NCBI RefSeq assembly: GCF_017874715.1
Contig: NZ_JAGGLR010000002.1
Location: 248,001-312,000 of the forward strand
DNA length: 64,000 nucleotides
From: Streptomyces iranensis
GTDB lineage: Bacteria; Actinomycetota; Actinomycetes; Streptomycetales; Streptomycetaceae
Direction: 5' to 3'
Positions 51,540 to 60,381 of the stretch are shown here, in pieces. Position numbers and translations under genes: made by a program. The notes beneath the pieces are model-generated. The model did not search any database and had not been told where the DNA came from. It was given only the letters and a program-made list of their open reading frames with translations. The first letter of the stretch is position 1, and every line of letters begins with the position of its first letter.

Positions 51540-52535
51540 ATGGAGACCATGGCGCACAACAGAACGCTGGGCCGCAGCGGCATCGAAGTGAGCCCCCTCG
51601 GCTTCGGCTGCTGGGCCATCGGCGGTGAGTGGCAGTCCACCGACGGGCAGCCCCTGGGCTGGGGCGAGGTCGACGATGACGAGTCCGTGCGCGCGATCCG
51701 GCGCGCACTCGACCTCGGCGTCACCTTGTTCGACACCGCCGACGCGTACGGCACCGGCCACAGCGAACGCGTGCTCGGCCGCGCCCTCGGCAAGCACCGC
51801 GGCGATGTCGTCGTCGCCACGAAATGGGGCAATGTCTTCGACGAGCGGACCCGGATCCGCGAGGGCCAGGACGACTCGCCGGAACATGTACGCCGCGCCC
51901 TGACCGCCTCGCTGCGACGCCTCAACACGGACCATGTCGACCTGTACCAGCTCCACATCTCCGACGCGGACCCCGAACGGGCCGCCCAACTCCGCGACGC
52001 CTGCGAAGAGTTGGTGCGCGAGGGGCTCATCCGCGCATACGCGTGGAGCACCGATGACCCCGACCGGGCAGCCGTCTTCGCCGAGGGCCCGCACTGCGCG
52101 GCCGTCCAGCACCGTCTGAACATCCTCCAGGACGCGCCCGAACTCCTCGCACTCTGCGCGGAGTCGGACCTCGCCAGCATCAACCGCAGCCCCCTCGCCA
52201 TGGGGCTGCTCGCCGGCAAGCACACCGCCGGGCGCCCCCTGGACGACGGGGACATCCGCAACGCGCCGCCCGCCTGGCTGCCGGGGTTCATCGCGAACGC
52301 GGGCGCGGACCCGGTCTGGCTCCGGCGGGTCGACGCCCTGCGGTCCATCCTCACCAGCGACGGCCGTACCCTCGCACAGGGCGCCCTCGCCTGGATCTGG
52401 GCCCGCAGCCCGCGGACGATCCCGATCCCCGGCTTCCGTACGGTCGCCCAGGCCGAGGAGAACGCGGGCGCGATCGCGAAGGGGCCGCTCACGGCCGGGC
52501 AGATGGCCGACGTCGACCGGATCCTGGGGCGGTGA
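51540..52535 (+). CDS. Aldo/keto reductase
   Basis: A 331-residue AKR with the (beta/alpha)8 core. The catalytic tetrad fits Asp and Tyr in FDTADAYGTGHSERV, Lys in VVVATKWG, and His in DLYQLHISD. IPGFRTVAQAEENAG is the NADPH-binding end. ATG 51549 is also possible and has GGAG just before it. It looks monocistronic, isolated by the terminator upstream. Closest type is the AKR11/13-like Streptomyces oxidoreductase; substrate unknown. Confidence 0.9.
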   Translation: METMAHNRTLGRSGIEVSPLGFGCWAIGGEWQSTDGQPLGWGEVDDDESVRAIRRALDLGVTLFDTADAYGTGHSERVLGRALGKHRGDVVVATKWGNVFDERTRIREGQDDSPEHVRRALTASLRRLNTDHVDLYQLHISDADPERAAQLRDACEELVREGLIRAYAWSTDDPDRAAVFAEGPHCAAVQHRLNILQDAPELLALCAESDLASINRSPLAMGLLAGKHTAGRPLDDGDIRNAPPAWLPGFIANAGADPVWLRRVDALRSILTSDGRTLAQGALAWIWARSPRTIPIPGFRTVAQAEENAGAIAKGPLTAGQMADVDRILGR

Positions 52536-52616
52536 GCGGCGGCGGCGTGCTAGGCCCGGACGATCACACCGTCGGGACGCGGCTTCAGCACCGAGGCGAG
52601 CGTCTCCGCGAGCAGA

Positions 52617-53906
52617 ATGTCGGGCATGGACGCAGAGGACACGCCGGACGCACTCGACACGCCGGACGCACAGAACACGCCGGACGCGCAGAACGCCCCG
52701 GACGCGCAGGACACGCCGGACGCGCAGGACACCGCCAAGAGGCTGCGGGCGATCACCGACGAGCTGTCGGACCGCTTCTACGAGCGCGCCGACGTGGTGC
52801 GAACGCTGGTGGTGACGCTGCTGGCCGGGCAGCACTCCTTGGTGCTCGGCCCGCCCGGGACCGCGAAGTCGGAGCTGGCCCGGGAGCTCACGGGCAGGGT
52901 CGATGGCGCGGCGTACTGGGAGATCCTGCTGTCGAAGTTCACCGCGCCCACGCGGATGTTCGGCCCCATCGACGTGGCCGCGCTGGCCCGGGGTGAGTAC
53001 CGCCAGGTCTACGACGGCCGCGCCACGACCGCGCACATCGCCTTCATCGACGAGATCTTCAAGTGCTCCACGGCGGCGCTCAACGAGACGCTGGGCTACC
53101 TCAACGAGCGGATCTACCACCCCGAGAACGGCGGCGAGCCGATCCGCTGCCCGCTGATCGGGGCCATCACGGCGAGCAATGAACTGCCCGGCGGAGAGGA
53201 CACGGCCGCGATCTACGACCGGCTGCTGGTGCGACTCGAGGTCGGCTACCTGGAAGACCCCTCGAACTTCGCCGCGCTGGTCCGTTCCGCCATCAGCCGC
53301 CCGGCGGCACCGCCACGGACCACGGTCGAGCTGGCCGCGCTGCGGCACGCCGTGGCCGGGGCCGTCCCGGCCGTGGACGTCCCCGACGGGATCGTGGACG
53401 CGGTGTGCACGCTGCGGGCCGCCCTGCGCCGCAAGGAGCTCATCGCCTCCGACCGCCGCTGGCGGCAGGCGGTGGGCCTGCTCCAGGCGTCCGCGTACCT
53501 CGACGGCCGCCCGGCGGTCGCCGAGACCGACCTGTCGGTGCTGACGCATGTGCTGTGGGACTCCCCCGCCGAACGCCCGGCCGTCGAGCGCGAGGTGCTG
53601 AACCTGGTCAACCCCGACGCCAAGGAGGCGCTCGACCTGGCCGACGCCCTCGATGAGCTGGAGGCCCAGCTCGACGCCATGGCCGGGCAGTCCCGCGAGG
53701 CGCTGAGCGAGTGGGTCATCAAACAGGCCCACAACAAGCTCGCCATGGCGGGGAAACGGCTGGAGAAGCTGCGCGAGGACGCGGCACGCGCCGGTCGCTC
53801 CACCGCCGCCATCGACCGGGTCACCGGCCGCCAGCGCGCCGTCCGCGCCCGGGTGCTCACCGAGGCCCTCGGCGTGGACGCGAGCATGGTGCAGGCCCAG
53901 CTGTGA
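52617..53906 (+). CDS. MoxR/RavA-type AAA+ ATPase with N-terminal repeat
   Basis: A 429-residue AAA+ protein. Residues 6-40 are five or six copies of a D/N-T/A-PDA-Q/L pentamer-like repeat. The ATPase follows: Walker A GPPGTAKSE (about 80), Walker B AFIDEIFKCS, sensor 1 AITASNELPGG. A C-terminal helical region resembles the RavA LARA-side arm. GTGA overlap couples it to the VWA gene, so the two make a RavA-ViaA-like chaperone pair. Second start ATG at 52626 is possible. Cargo unknown. Confidence 0.9.
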   Translation: MSGMDAEDTPDALDTPDAQNTPDAQNAPDAQDTPDAQDTAKRLRAITDELSDRFYERADVVRTLVVTLLAGQHSLVLGPPGTAKSELARELTGRVDGAAYWEILLSKFTAPTRMFGPIDVAALARGEYRQVYDGRATTAHIAFIDEIFKCSTAALNETLGYLNERIYHPENGGEPIRCPLIGAITASNELPGGEDTAAIYDRLLVRLEVGYLEDPSNFAALVRSAISRPAAPPRTTVELAALRHAVAGAVPAVDVPDGIVDAVCTLRAALRRKELIASDRRWRQAVGLLQASAYLDGRPAVAETDLSVLTHVLWDSPAERPAVEREVLNLVNPDAKEALDLADALDELEAQLDAMAGQSREALSEWVIKQAHNKLAMAGKRLEKLREDAARAGRSTAAIDRVTGRQRAVRARVLTEALGVDASMVQAQL

Positions 53907-55531
53907 GCAAGCGCGACGAGCCGGCGCTCGACGAACTGGCGAGCCGGGCCGGGACCTGGCTGGGCCGGTCCGCCGCCACTCCCGTACGGCACACCACGGC
54001 CGTGGTCGCGGACCGGTTCGACCGGATCACCTGGCGCGACACCTACGAGCAGTCGGCCGGACTGCGCGAGGTGGCCGAGGAGCTCAACGAGCGCCACGAC
54101 CACGCCACCGACCTTCTGACCGACGTGTTCCTGGCCGCCTACAAGGTCGGGCCGCGGTTGCGCGAGCGCGCCGAGATGGCCCCCTCCCGGTTGGTCAACC
54201 ACCAGGTCATCACAGCACTGGTGGAGTCACCGGAGTTCGCCGGGCTGCGCCGGGAGACGGCCGGTGCCCCGTACGCCGCCGCCATGGCCGTGCTCGCCCA
54301 GGCCGCCGCGGTGCGCGGGTTGCTGGAGCGCTCCCGGGAGACCCAGGAGCGGGCCGAGCGGGCGAGCCGGGCCCAGCAGGACGCCGACGGCGCGGCGGCC
54401 GCCGTGAACGAGGCGCTCCAGCGGGCCGCGGACGAGGCCGACGAGGACGGCACCGTGCCGACCCCGGCCGCCGACGCCGTACGCCGGGCGATCGACGCCG
54501 CCGAGGCCGCGGAGGCCGCTGCGCGGCGAGCCGCCCAGCACGCCACGCAGGCCCTCGCCGCGGCGGCCCCCGGCATCCACGCCGCCGCGCGGAACGCGGC
54601 GGGCAACGCCGCCGCGGCCGTACGGGAGGAGGCCGCGCTGATGCGGGCATGGGGCGTGGCCCCCGGCCGGCTGGAGCGGATGCCGTTCGACGAGCGCGCC
54701 CGGCTCGCCGAGCGGCTGCGCACCGGCCGCCTCGCCCAGTGGGCCGAACTGATCGGCCGCTTCCGGCAGATGGCCGACGGTGAGCGCGCCCGCAAGATGG
54801 AGAACGCCACCGGGGAGCTGGTCGGCGTCACCCTCGGCGACGACCTCTCCCGCCTGATCCCCTCAGAGCTGGCGGGCCTCGGCCTGCCCGAGCTGCGCGC
54901 GGTGTTCGCCGCGCGCTACGCCGCCGGGGAGCTGATGCTCTACGACGCCCAGGGAGAGCAGACCACCGGCCAGGGCGCCATCATCGCGTGCGTGGACACC
55001 TCCCACTCCATGTACGCGGCGGGGCCCGGCGGCGTCACCCGGGAGGCATGGTCCAAGGCGTGCGCCCTGGCCCTGCTGGACCAGGCCCGCCACGCGGGGC
55101 GTGACTTCGTCGGCATCCTGTTCTCAGCCGCCGACCGGCTCCGGGTCTTCCGCTTCCCCGCCGACGGGCCGCAGCCCGCCGGTATCGACCCGGTCCTCGA
55201 CTTCGCGGAGACCTTCCTCGGCGGCGGCACCAGCTACCAGGCGCCGCTGACAGTTGCCGCCGGACTGCTGGCGGAGGAGTTCGACGACGCCGCCCGCGCA
55301 CGCGGCGACATCGTGATGATCACCGACGACGAATGCGGTGTCACCGAGGAGTGGACACGCGGCTGGAACGACGCCAAACACCGATTGGGCTTCCGGGTCT
55401 TCGGCGTGGCCATCGGCGCCCCGCGCGCCGCCGGGACCGGCTCGGTCCTGGAGGCCCTGTGCGACAACCTCCGCTCCATCGAGGACCTCACCGACGTCCA
55501 CGCCGCCGCCGACCTCTTCCGCGTGATCTGA
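53903..55531 (+). CDS. VWA-domain protein, ViaA-like
   Basis: A 542-residue protein. About residues 150-270 form an Ala/Glu/Arg-rich helical, probably coiled-coil stretch. The von Willebrand A domain is in the last 200 residues: the MIDAS CVDTSHSMY (DxSxS), GGGTSYQAPL (Thr) and MITDDECGVTEEW (Asp). It lacks signal or membrane segments, so it works in the cytoplasm with the MoxR ATPase encoded directly upstream. Its N-terminal part TYEQSAGLREVAEELNE resembles ViaA. Confidence 0.9.
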   Translation: MSKRDEPALDELASRAGTWLGRSAATPVRHTTAVVADRFDRITWRDTYEQSAGLREVAEELNERHDHATDLLTDVFLAAYKVGPRLRERAEMAPSRLVNHQVITALVESPEFAGLRRETAGAPYAAAMAVLAQAAAVRGLLERSRETQERAERASRAQQDADGAAAAVNEALQRAADEADEDGTVPTPAADAVRRAIDAAEAAEAAARRAAQHATQALAAAAPGIHAAARNAAGNAAAAVREEAALMRAWGVAPGRLERMPFDERARLAERLRTGRLAQWAELIGRFRQMADGERARKMENATGELVGVTLGDDLSRLIPSELAGLGLPELRAVFAARYAAGELMLYDAQGEQTTGQGAIIACVDTSHSMYAAGPGGVTREAWSKACALALLDQARHAGRDFVGILFSAADRLRVFRFPADGPQPAGIDPVLDFAETFLGGGTSYQAPLTVAAGLLAEEFDDAARARGDIVMITDDECGVTEEWTRGWNDAKHRLGFRVFGVAIGAPRAAGTGSVLEALCDNLRSIEDLTDVHAAADLFRVI

Positions 55532-55599
55532 CCGCGCCCACCGGCAGTTCGCCGGGCCGACGGCTGTTTCTCCGCGTTCCGTATGGGTGCAGACGCCGC

Positions 55600-56373
55600 T
55601 CAGACCACCGGGATGATGCCGCCGTCGACCCGGAACTCGGCCCCGGTGAGCCACTTGCCGCGGTCGGAGGCAAGGAACGCGATCATCTCCGCCACGTCCT
55701 CGGGTTCACCGGGACGACCCATCGGCACCTTCAAGTGGTCCACGATCCGCTGCTTCACCTCGTCGATGGAGATCCCTTGACCGTCGGCCATCCGCTGGAG
55801 ATGGCCGACCGCTCCCTCCGTGGCGACGAAGCCGGGCAGCACGCACACCACGCGGACACCATGTGGTCCCACCTCCGTCGCCAGCTCCCGGCTGTACGCG
55901 TTGAGCGCCGCCTTCGCCGCGGCGTACGACGCCTCGGCAGGCTGTGGGAGCCGACTGGCGATCGAGGAGATGTGCACCACGACGCCGGAGCCGCGCTCGA
56001 TCATCCCGGGAACCAGGGCTCGGTCGATCCGCACGGCGCTGAGCAGGTTCATCTCCAGGTCGGCGAGCCAGGACGCGTCGGACCGCTCCAGGGTCGGCGT
56101 CGGGGCGGTCGCGGCTCCCGCGTTGTTGACCAGGACGTCGATGCCTCCGACGCTGTCCAGCACCCGTCGGCCGAGGTCCGCCACCCCCTCCTCGGACCGC
56201 AGGTCCACGGGGAAGAAGGTCGCCGGCATGTCCTCCGGGGGCGCGGTGCGCGAGGCCGTCAGTACGGTCGCGCCGGCCGCGGCGAAGCGACGGGCCGTCG
56301 CCTCTCCCAGTCCGCGGCTGCCACCGGTGACCAGCACCCGCAGGCCGCTGAGCCCCTCGTCCACGATCGTCAT
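55600..56373 (-). CDS. Short-chain dehydrogenase/reductase
   Basis: A 257-residue classical SDR. TGGSRGLGEA is the nucleotide glycine motif, VNNAGAA the NNAG, ISSIAS the Ser, and SYAAAKAAL the Tyr-x-x-x-Lys. Dinucleotide preference: Arg in the GGSRGLG loop and SRTAPP favour NADPH. C-terminal GAEFRVDGGI is typical. It is divergent from a TetR gene 95 bp away, which probably represses it. Start ATG 56373; upstream frames are shadows. Confidence 0.92.
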   Translation of the reverse strand: MTIVDEGLSGLRVLVTGGSRGLGEATARRFAAAGATVLTASRTAPPEDMPATFFPVDLRSEEGVADLGRRVLDSVGGIDVLVNNAGAATAPTPTLERSDASWLADLEMNLLSAVRIDRALVPGMIERGSGVVVHISSIASRLPQPAEASYAAAKAALNAYSRELATEVGPHGVRVVCVLPGFVATEGAVGHLQRMADGQGISIDEVKQRIVDHLKVPMGRPGEPEDVAEMIAFLASDRGKWLTGAEFRVDGGIIPVV

Positions 56374-56468
56374 GCGTGTGCTCCTTCAGAAAGGTCTTCA
56401 GTAAGATGAACCGGACTCCGGAAACCGACCCCGGAGACTGTACACACAAACGGAGCCGGACTCACCTT
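56374..56468. promoter_or_regulatory. SDR-TetR divergent promoter with CCGGA-type repeats
   Basis: The 95-bp spacer repeats CGGACTCCGG, CCCCGGAG and CGGAGCCGGA-like elements flanking ACTGTACACAC. Any of these may be the TetR operator, but none is a perfect long palindrome. Confidence 0.3.
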
Positions 56469-57056
56469 ATGGGCTCACCTCACGGAGGACCGTTGCCGTC
56501 ATCACGCCCGCTGCGCGCCGATGCCCGCCGTAACCGCGAAGCGCTCCTGACCGCCGCGCGTGAGGCATTCCTCACCGGCGACGCCGACGCCCACGTGGAG
56601 GAGATCGCCCGGCGAGCCGGGGTGGCGGTCGGTACGCTCTACCGCCACTTCGAGACGCGCGAAGCACTCGTCGAGGAGGTGTACCGCCAAGAGGTCGCCG
56701 AACTCTGCGCCGCCCCCGCCCGGCTGCTCGCGCAATACGCCCCGGACGAGGCCGTGCACCGCTTCCTCCTGCTGCTCGTCGAGCACTCGGCAGTGGGCAA
56801 GGGCATGTCCGAGGCGCTGGAGAGCATCATGGCGACGGACTCTCCGGTCTTCGACGACGCGCGCGCCGAGATGGCTCACGCCCTCGACGAGCTGCTCGCC
56901 GCGGGGGTCGCCGCCGGTGCCATCCGCGACGGCGTCAGCGGACGCGTCCTCCTGCGCGCTCTCGGCGGCATCTGCGGAATGCGCGCCAAGGGGTGGGAGG
57001 ACGACGCGGTACGCATCACCACGATCCTCTACGACGGGCTGCGCAGCGGCCGCTGA
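56469..57056 (+). CDS. TetR-family regulator
   Basis: A 195-residue repressor. The HTH (residues about 18-65) reads REALLTAAREAFLTG and AGVAVGTLYRHFETREALV. The C-terminal part has HALDELLAAGVAAGAIRDGV and ends with RALGGICGMRAKGW, like the SbtR-type C domain. ATG 56469 is the start with an ordinary TetR N terminus. Divergent from the SDR. Confidence 0.9.
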   Translation: MGSPHGGPLPSSRPLRADARRNREALLTAAREAFLTGDADAHVEEIARRAGVAVGTLYRHFETREALVEEVYRQEVAELCAAPARLLAQYAPDEAVHRFLLLLVEHSAVGKGMSEALESIMATDSPVFDDARAEMAHALDELLAAGVAAGAIRDGVSGRVLLRALGGICGMRAKGWEDDAVRITTILYDGLRSGR

Positions 57057-57066
57057 GAACCGTGTG

Positions 57067-57936
57067 TCAGTGGTCCGCCACGGGGTCGCCGGCCGATTGC
57101 GCGGCCCATGAAGCGAGGATGCGCAGCCGGTCGTGGCTGGGTGTGCCGGGCTCGGCGGTCAGCGTGATGAGCTGCTGATCGGGGTCGTCGGTGCAGGTGA
57201 GGAAGGACCAGTCGAGGGTGAGCTCGCCGACGACCGGATGGTGCAGGACTTTCGTGCCCGTGCCCTGGACGGCGACGCGATGGGCGCCCCACCACCGCCG
57301 GAAGTCGGGGTCCTGAAGCGACAGCTCGCCCACCAGTCTGGCCAGTCGTGGATCTTTCGGGTCCCGGGCGGCCTCCATGCGCAGCTGCGCCAGGCTGGTC
57401 TGCGCCACCCAGTCCCAGTCCGGGTACAGCGCCCTGATGGCCGGTTCGCAGAAGACCAGCCGTACGAAGTTGCGTTTCTCCACCGGGATCCGCGCGAAGT
57501 CGGTGAACAGGGCGGCGGCCATGGGATTCCAGGCGAGGATGTCCGTGCGCCGGCCCAGGACGACGGCCGGCGTGGTGGCGAGGTCGTCCAGCAGCCGCCG
57601 CAGCTGTGGGTGGACCTTCTGCGTGGTGCGCCGACGGGGCCGGGCGGCGTCCCGGCCGGACAGTTCGAACATGTAGGCACGCTCGCCGTCGTCGAGCCGG
57701 AGAACGCGCGCGAGGGTGTCCAGCACCGGTTCGGAAGCCTGGCGGCGGCCCTGCTCCAGGCGCGTGTAGTAGTCGGAGCTGATCGACGCCAGCAAGGCCA
57801 CTTCCTCCCGGCGCAGCCCCTTGACCCTGCGCCTGCCCGCCGGATCGGGCAGCCCGACCTGGGCCGGGCTCAGCTCCCTGCGCCGGGCCTTGAGGAAGCC
57901 GCCCAGTTCGCTGTGGTGCGCGTCGCTGCTGCTCAT
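57067..57936 (-). CDS. XRE-family regulator with MmyB-like ligand domain
   Basis: A 289-residue regulator. N-terminal HTH (about 15-75): GGFLKARRRELSPAQVGL, VKGLRREEVALLASISSDYY, RLEQGRRQ. The C-terminal PAS-like MmyB domain binds fatty-acid or other ligand (DILAWNPMAAALF, RNFVRLVFCEPA). These proteins typically sit divergent from an oxidoreductase or hydrolase, as here. ATG 57936 is taken; the frame runs upstream through the promoter. Confidence 0.92.
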   Translation of the reverse strand: MSSSDAHHSELGGFLKARRRELSPAQVGLPDPAGRRRVKGLRREEVALLASISSDYYTRLEQGRRQASEPVLDTLARVLRLDDGERAYMFELSGRDAARPRRRTTQKVHPQLRRLLDDLATTPAVVLGRRTDILAWNPMAAALFTDFARIPVEKRNFVRLVFCEPAIRALYPDWDWVAQTSLAQLRMEAARDPKDPRLARLVGELSLQDPDFRRWWGAHRVAVQGTGTKVLHHPVVGELTLDWSFLTCTDDPDQQLITLTAEPGTPSHDRLRILASWAAQSAGDPVADH

Positions 57937-57983
57937 AGCCACAAGTCTGACAAACAACGAGGCCCGTGACAGGGGGCCTGACC

Positions 57984-58011
57984 TGTCCCAGGACAGCGTT
58001 GTCCGGGGACA
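57984..58011. promoter_or_regulatory. Two TGTCC-NN-GGACA dyads, probable MmyB-type operator
   Basis: TGTCCCAGGACA (57984-57995) and TGTCCGGGGACA (58000-58011) share perfect 5-bp arms, with centres 16 bp apart. They lie in the 178-bp spacer between the regulator and the divergent hydrolase. Confidence 0.65.
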
Positions 58012-58114
58012 CAGGACGCCCCTTACCGGCCTCCGCACCGCGTGCCAGTGTCGGTGACGTGACCGGCGGACGGCCCGTCCCACTCACCCGCACCCACCCA
58101 GGAGCCACAGAACC

Positions 58115-59056
58115 GTGAAGGCCAACGTCACCTTCCCCAGCAACCATCTCGCCATCGCCGGGATTCTCTTCACCCCCGACGACCACACCGGCGACCCCAC
58201 CGACGACCCCACCGACGGCCGGTTGCCGGCCGTTGCCATCTCCCACCCCGGAGGCGGTGTGAAGGAGCAGAGTCCGAGCGTCTACGCCGAGCGGCTGGCC
58301 GCTGCCGGGTTCACCGCGCTCGTCTTCGACGCCGCCCACCAGGGCGAGAGCGAGGGCGAGCCGCGAGGTCTGGAGAACCCCTTCCAGCGAGCCGAGGACA
58401 TCAAGTCCGCCGTGACCTATCTGACCACCCGCGACGATATCGACCCGGACCGCATCGGGGCCTTGGGCATCTGCGCGTCCGGCGGTTACGTTCCCTACGC
58501 CGCGCAGACCGACCACCGCATCAGGAGTGTCGCCACGGTCAGCGCCGGGGACCTCGGGTCGGTGTTCCGGGAGGGGCTGGGCCGCACCCAGGACCCGGCG
58601 GTCCTCCAGGCCATGCTCGACCAGGCCGGCGCACTGCGCACCGCGGAAGCACACGGCGCGGCCCCGCGAATGGAGGCGTGGATTCCCGAGAACGCGGAGG
58701 AGCTGCTGGAGACCGCCACCCGGCAGTTCCGGGAGACGTACGAGTTCTACCGCACCCCGCGCGGCTACCACCCCCGCGCGAACCAGGGATGGGTGCTGCG
58801 CAGCATCGACCTGATCGCCCAGTACGACTCGTACGCCATGATCCGGCTCATCTCGCCCCGCCCTCTGCTGATGATCGCCGGTTCGGAGGCGGAGACCGCC
58901 TACTTCAGCCGGGAAGCGATCGAGAAGGCGGCCGAGCCCAAGCAGCTGGTCATCATCGACGGCGCCAGCCACATCGACCTGTACGACAGGGACGAATACG
59001 TCACCCCCGCCGTGGCCGAACTCACCGCGTTCTTCGGCAAGCATCTGGCCGGCTGA
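58115..59056 (+). CDS. Alpha/beta hydrolase with Cys at the nucleophile position (YcjY-like)
   Basis: A 313-residue hydrolase. ISHPGGGVKEQSPSVYAERLA is the oxyanion and lid region, FDAAHQGESEGEPRG the next strand, and GALGICASGGYVPYA the elbow, where the nucleophile position of G-x-Nu-x-S is Cys. The likely His is in IDGASHIDLYD. A DPTDDPTD stretch reflects a short DNA repeat. Start is GTG 58115. Divergent from the MmyB-type regulator. Relatives are uncharacterised YcjY/DltD-N type; a dienelactone-like hydrolase role is only inference. Confidence 0.85.
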   Translation: MKANVTFPSNHLAIAGILFTPDDHTGDPTDDPTDGRLPAVAISHPGGGVKEQSPSVYAERLAAAGFTALVFDAAHQGESEGEPRGLENPFQRAEDIKSAVTYLTTRDDIDPDRIGALGICASGGYVPYAAQTDHRIRSVATVSAGDLGSVFREGLGRTQDPAVLQAMLDQAGALRTAEAHGAAPRMEAWIPENAEELLETATRQFRETYEFYRTPRGYHPRANQGWVLRSIDLIAQYDSYAMIRLISPRPLLMIAGSEAETAYFSREAIEKAAEPKQLVIIDGASHIDLYDRDEYVTPAVAELTAFFGKHLAG

Positions 59057-59113
59057 CCATCCACCACCCCCGCCCGCGGTCAAGGGCCACTTCACTTCTT
59101 GAAGACCAACTCC

Positions 59114-59160
59114 TTGACAAGGACATGAAACCCGACAACTCTTCGTGAGAGCGCTCTCAC
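59114..59160 (+). promoter_or_regulatory. Promoter and LacI-type operator of the GH64 gene
   Basis: TTGACA at 59114-59119 is a consensus -35. GTGAGAGCGCTCTCAC at 59145-59160 is a perfect 16-bp palindrome located near the expected start of transcription, where LacI-family proteins act. It resembles but is not the CebR box TGGGAGCGCTCCCA. The cognate regulator is not in this window. Confidence 0.7.
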
Positions 59161-59271
59161 CCATGGCCCGCCGCGTTGCGTCGGCGCCCGGGTGCTCGTC
59201 AAGGCTGGACATGGTGGCTGCCCGGCGGGCGGCCACCTGCCCTCGCCCTACCCCCACATCAGGAGAGAACC

Positions 59272-60261
59272 ATGCCCCCCACCGCACTGCCGCCGCTCCG
59301 GCGCCGAGGCCCCGCCCGCCTCGCCGCCGCGGCCACGCTGGCACTCGCCACGTTCTGCTCCCTCGGCGCCATGCCGTCGGCCGCCGCCGACACCGACACC
59401 CACGACAGCCACAACAGCGCACGCGCCGAAGGCCAGCCGCCGGACGACTTCTGGGGCGACACGAGCACCATCCCGCCCGCGAAGAACGTCCTCACCGTCA
59501 AGATCCTCAACCGGACGAACGGAAAGTACCCGGACGACCAGGTCTTCTGGACGTTCAACAACGAAACACACTCGATCGCCGAGCAGCCCACGCTCGACAT
59601 GCCGGCGAACTCCGCGGGCCGGATGTACTTCCACCTCGGCTCGCCCGACAGCAAGTACTCCGACTTCATCGAGTTCACCGTCGGGGACGACGTCTTCAAC
59701 GGCAACACCACCCGGGTCGACGCGTTCGCGCTGAAGCTGGCGATGCGACTGCACGCCCACGACGGCTTCGACACACAGGTCGGCGAGGACTACGAGACGT
59801 TCCAGGAGGACCGGGACGCCACCTGGAAGAAGTTCGCCGACGCCATGCCGGCCGAGTTCGCATCGCTGACCGAGGTCGAGAAGCCGTACCGGATCCTCGC
59901 GCCGGGCAGCGTGCCCGACTTCCGGGAGGGCGGCAAGTACGCGGACTACATGAGCGGTTACGCGAAGACGGTCGGCATCGACGCGCCCACGTCCGACATC
60001 TTCGGCTGCGCCGGTGTGCTGGCCAACGAGGCGGGGAAGTGTTCCGCGCTGAACCGGCACGTGGCGCAACTGCCCGAGGACCAGTGGTCGGATCCGGGCC
60101 AGTACTACAAGGACCCACCGGCGAACTACTACGCCAAGTTCTGGCACGACCACGCCATCGACAAGCTCGCCTACGGCTTCCCGTACGACGACTTCGCGGG
60201 CCAGTCCTCCTTCGTCTCCCACAACGACCCGCAGTGGCTCGAGGTGGCCGTCGGCTGGTGA
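59272..60261 (+). CDS. Secreted GH64 beta-1,3-glucanase
   Basis: A 329-residue secreted enzyme. Signal peptide about residues 1-38. The GH64 fold begins LTVKILNRTNGKYPDDQVFW, then FNNETHSIAEQPTLDMPANS, YFHLGS and NTTRVDAFALKLAMRLHAHD, segments typical of laminaripentaose-producing GH64 enzymes. The end KLAYGFPYDDFAGQSSFVSH is the catalytic-domain C terminus. It lacks any CBM. It probably releases laminari-oligosaccharides from fungal or algal glucan, adding to the GH16/GH18 set 15-18 kb away. Confidence 0.87.
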   Translation: MPPTALPPLRRRGPARLAAAATLALATFCSLGAMPSAAADTDTHDSHNSARAEGQPPDDFWGDTSTIPPAKNVLTVKILNRTNGKYPDDQVFWTFNNETHSIAEQPTLDMPANSAGRMYFHLGSPDSKYSDFIEFTVGDDVFNGNTTRVDAFALKLAMRLHAHDGFDTQVGEDYETFQEDRDATWKKFADAMPAEFASLTEVEKPYRILAPGSVPDFREGGKYADYMSGYAKTVGIDAPTSDIFGCAGVLANEAGKCSALNRHVAQLPEDQWSDPGQYYKDPPANYYAKFWHDHAIDKLAYGFPYDDFAGQSSFVSHNDPQWLEVAVGW

Positions 60262-60285
60262 CCCACTGACCCGTCCCACCCACCC

Positions 60286-60317
60286 GGTGCCCGCCGGCCA
60301 CCCGACTGGCGGGCACC
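60286..60317 (+). terminator. Hairpin terminator after the GH64 gene
   Basis: GGTGCCCGCC and GGCGGGCACC form a 10-bp stem with a 12-base loop, 25 bp after the stop. Confidence 0.6.
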
Positions 60318-60381
60318 GCGGCGGGCACCGCTGATTTAACCAGTGGCGTCCCCGTGGATGAGCCGCATAGCTTGTGCGTTC

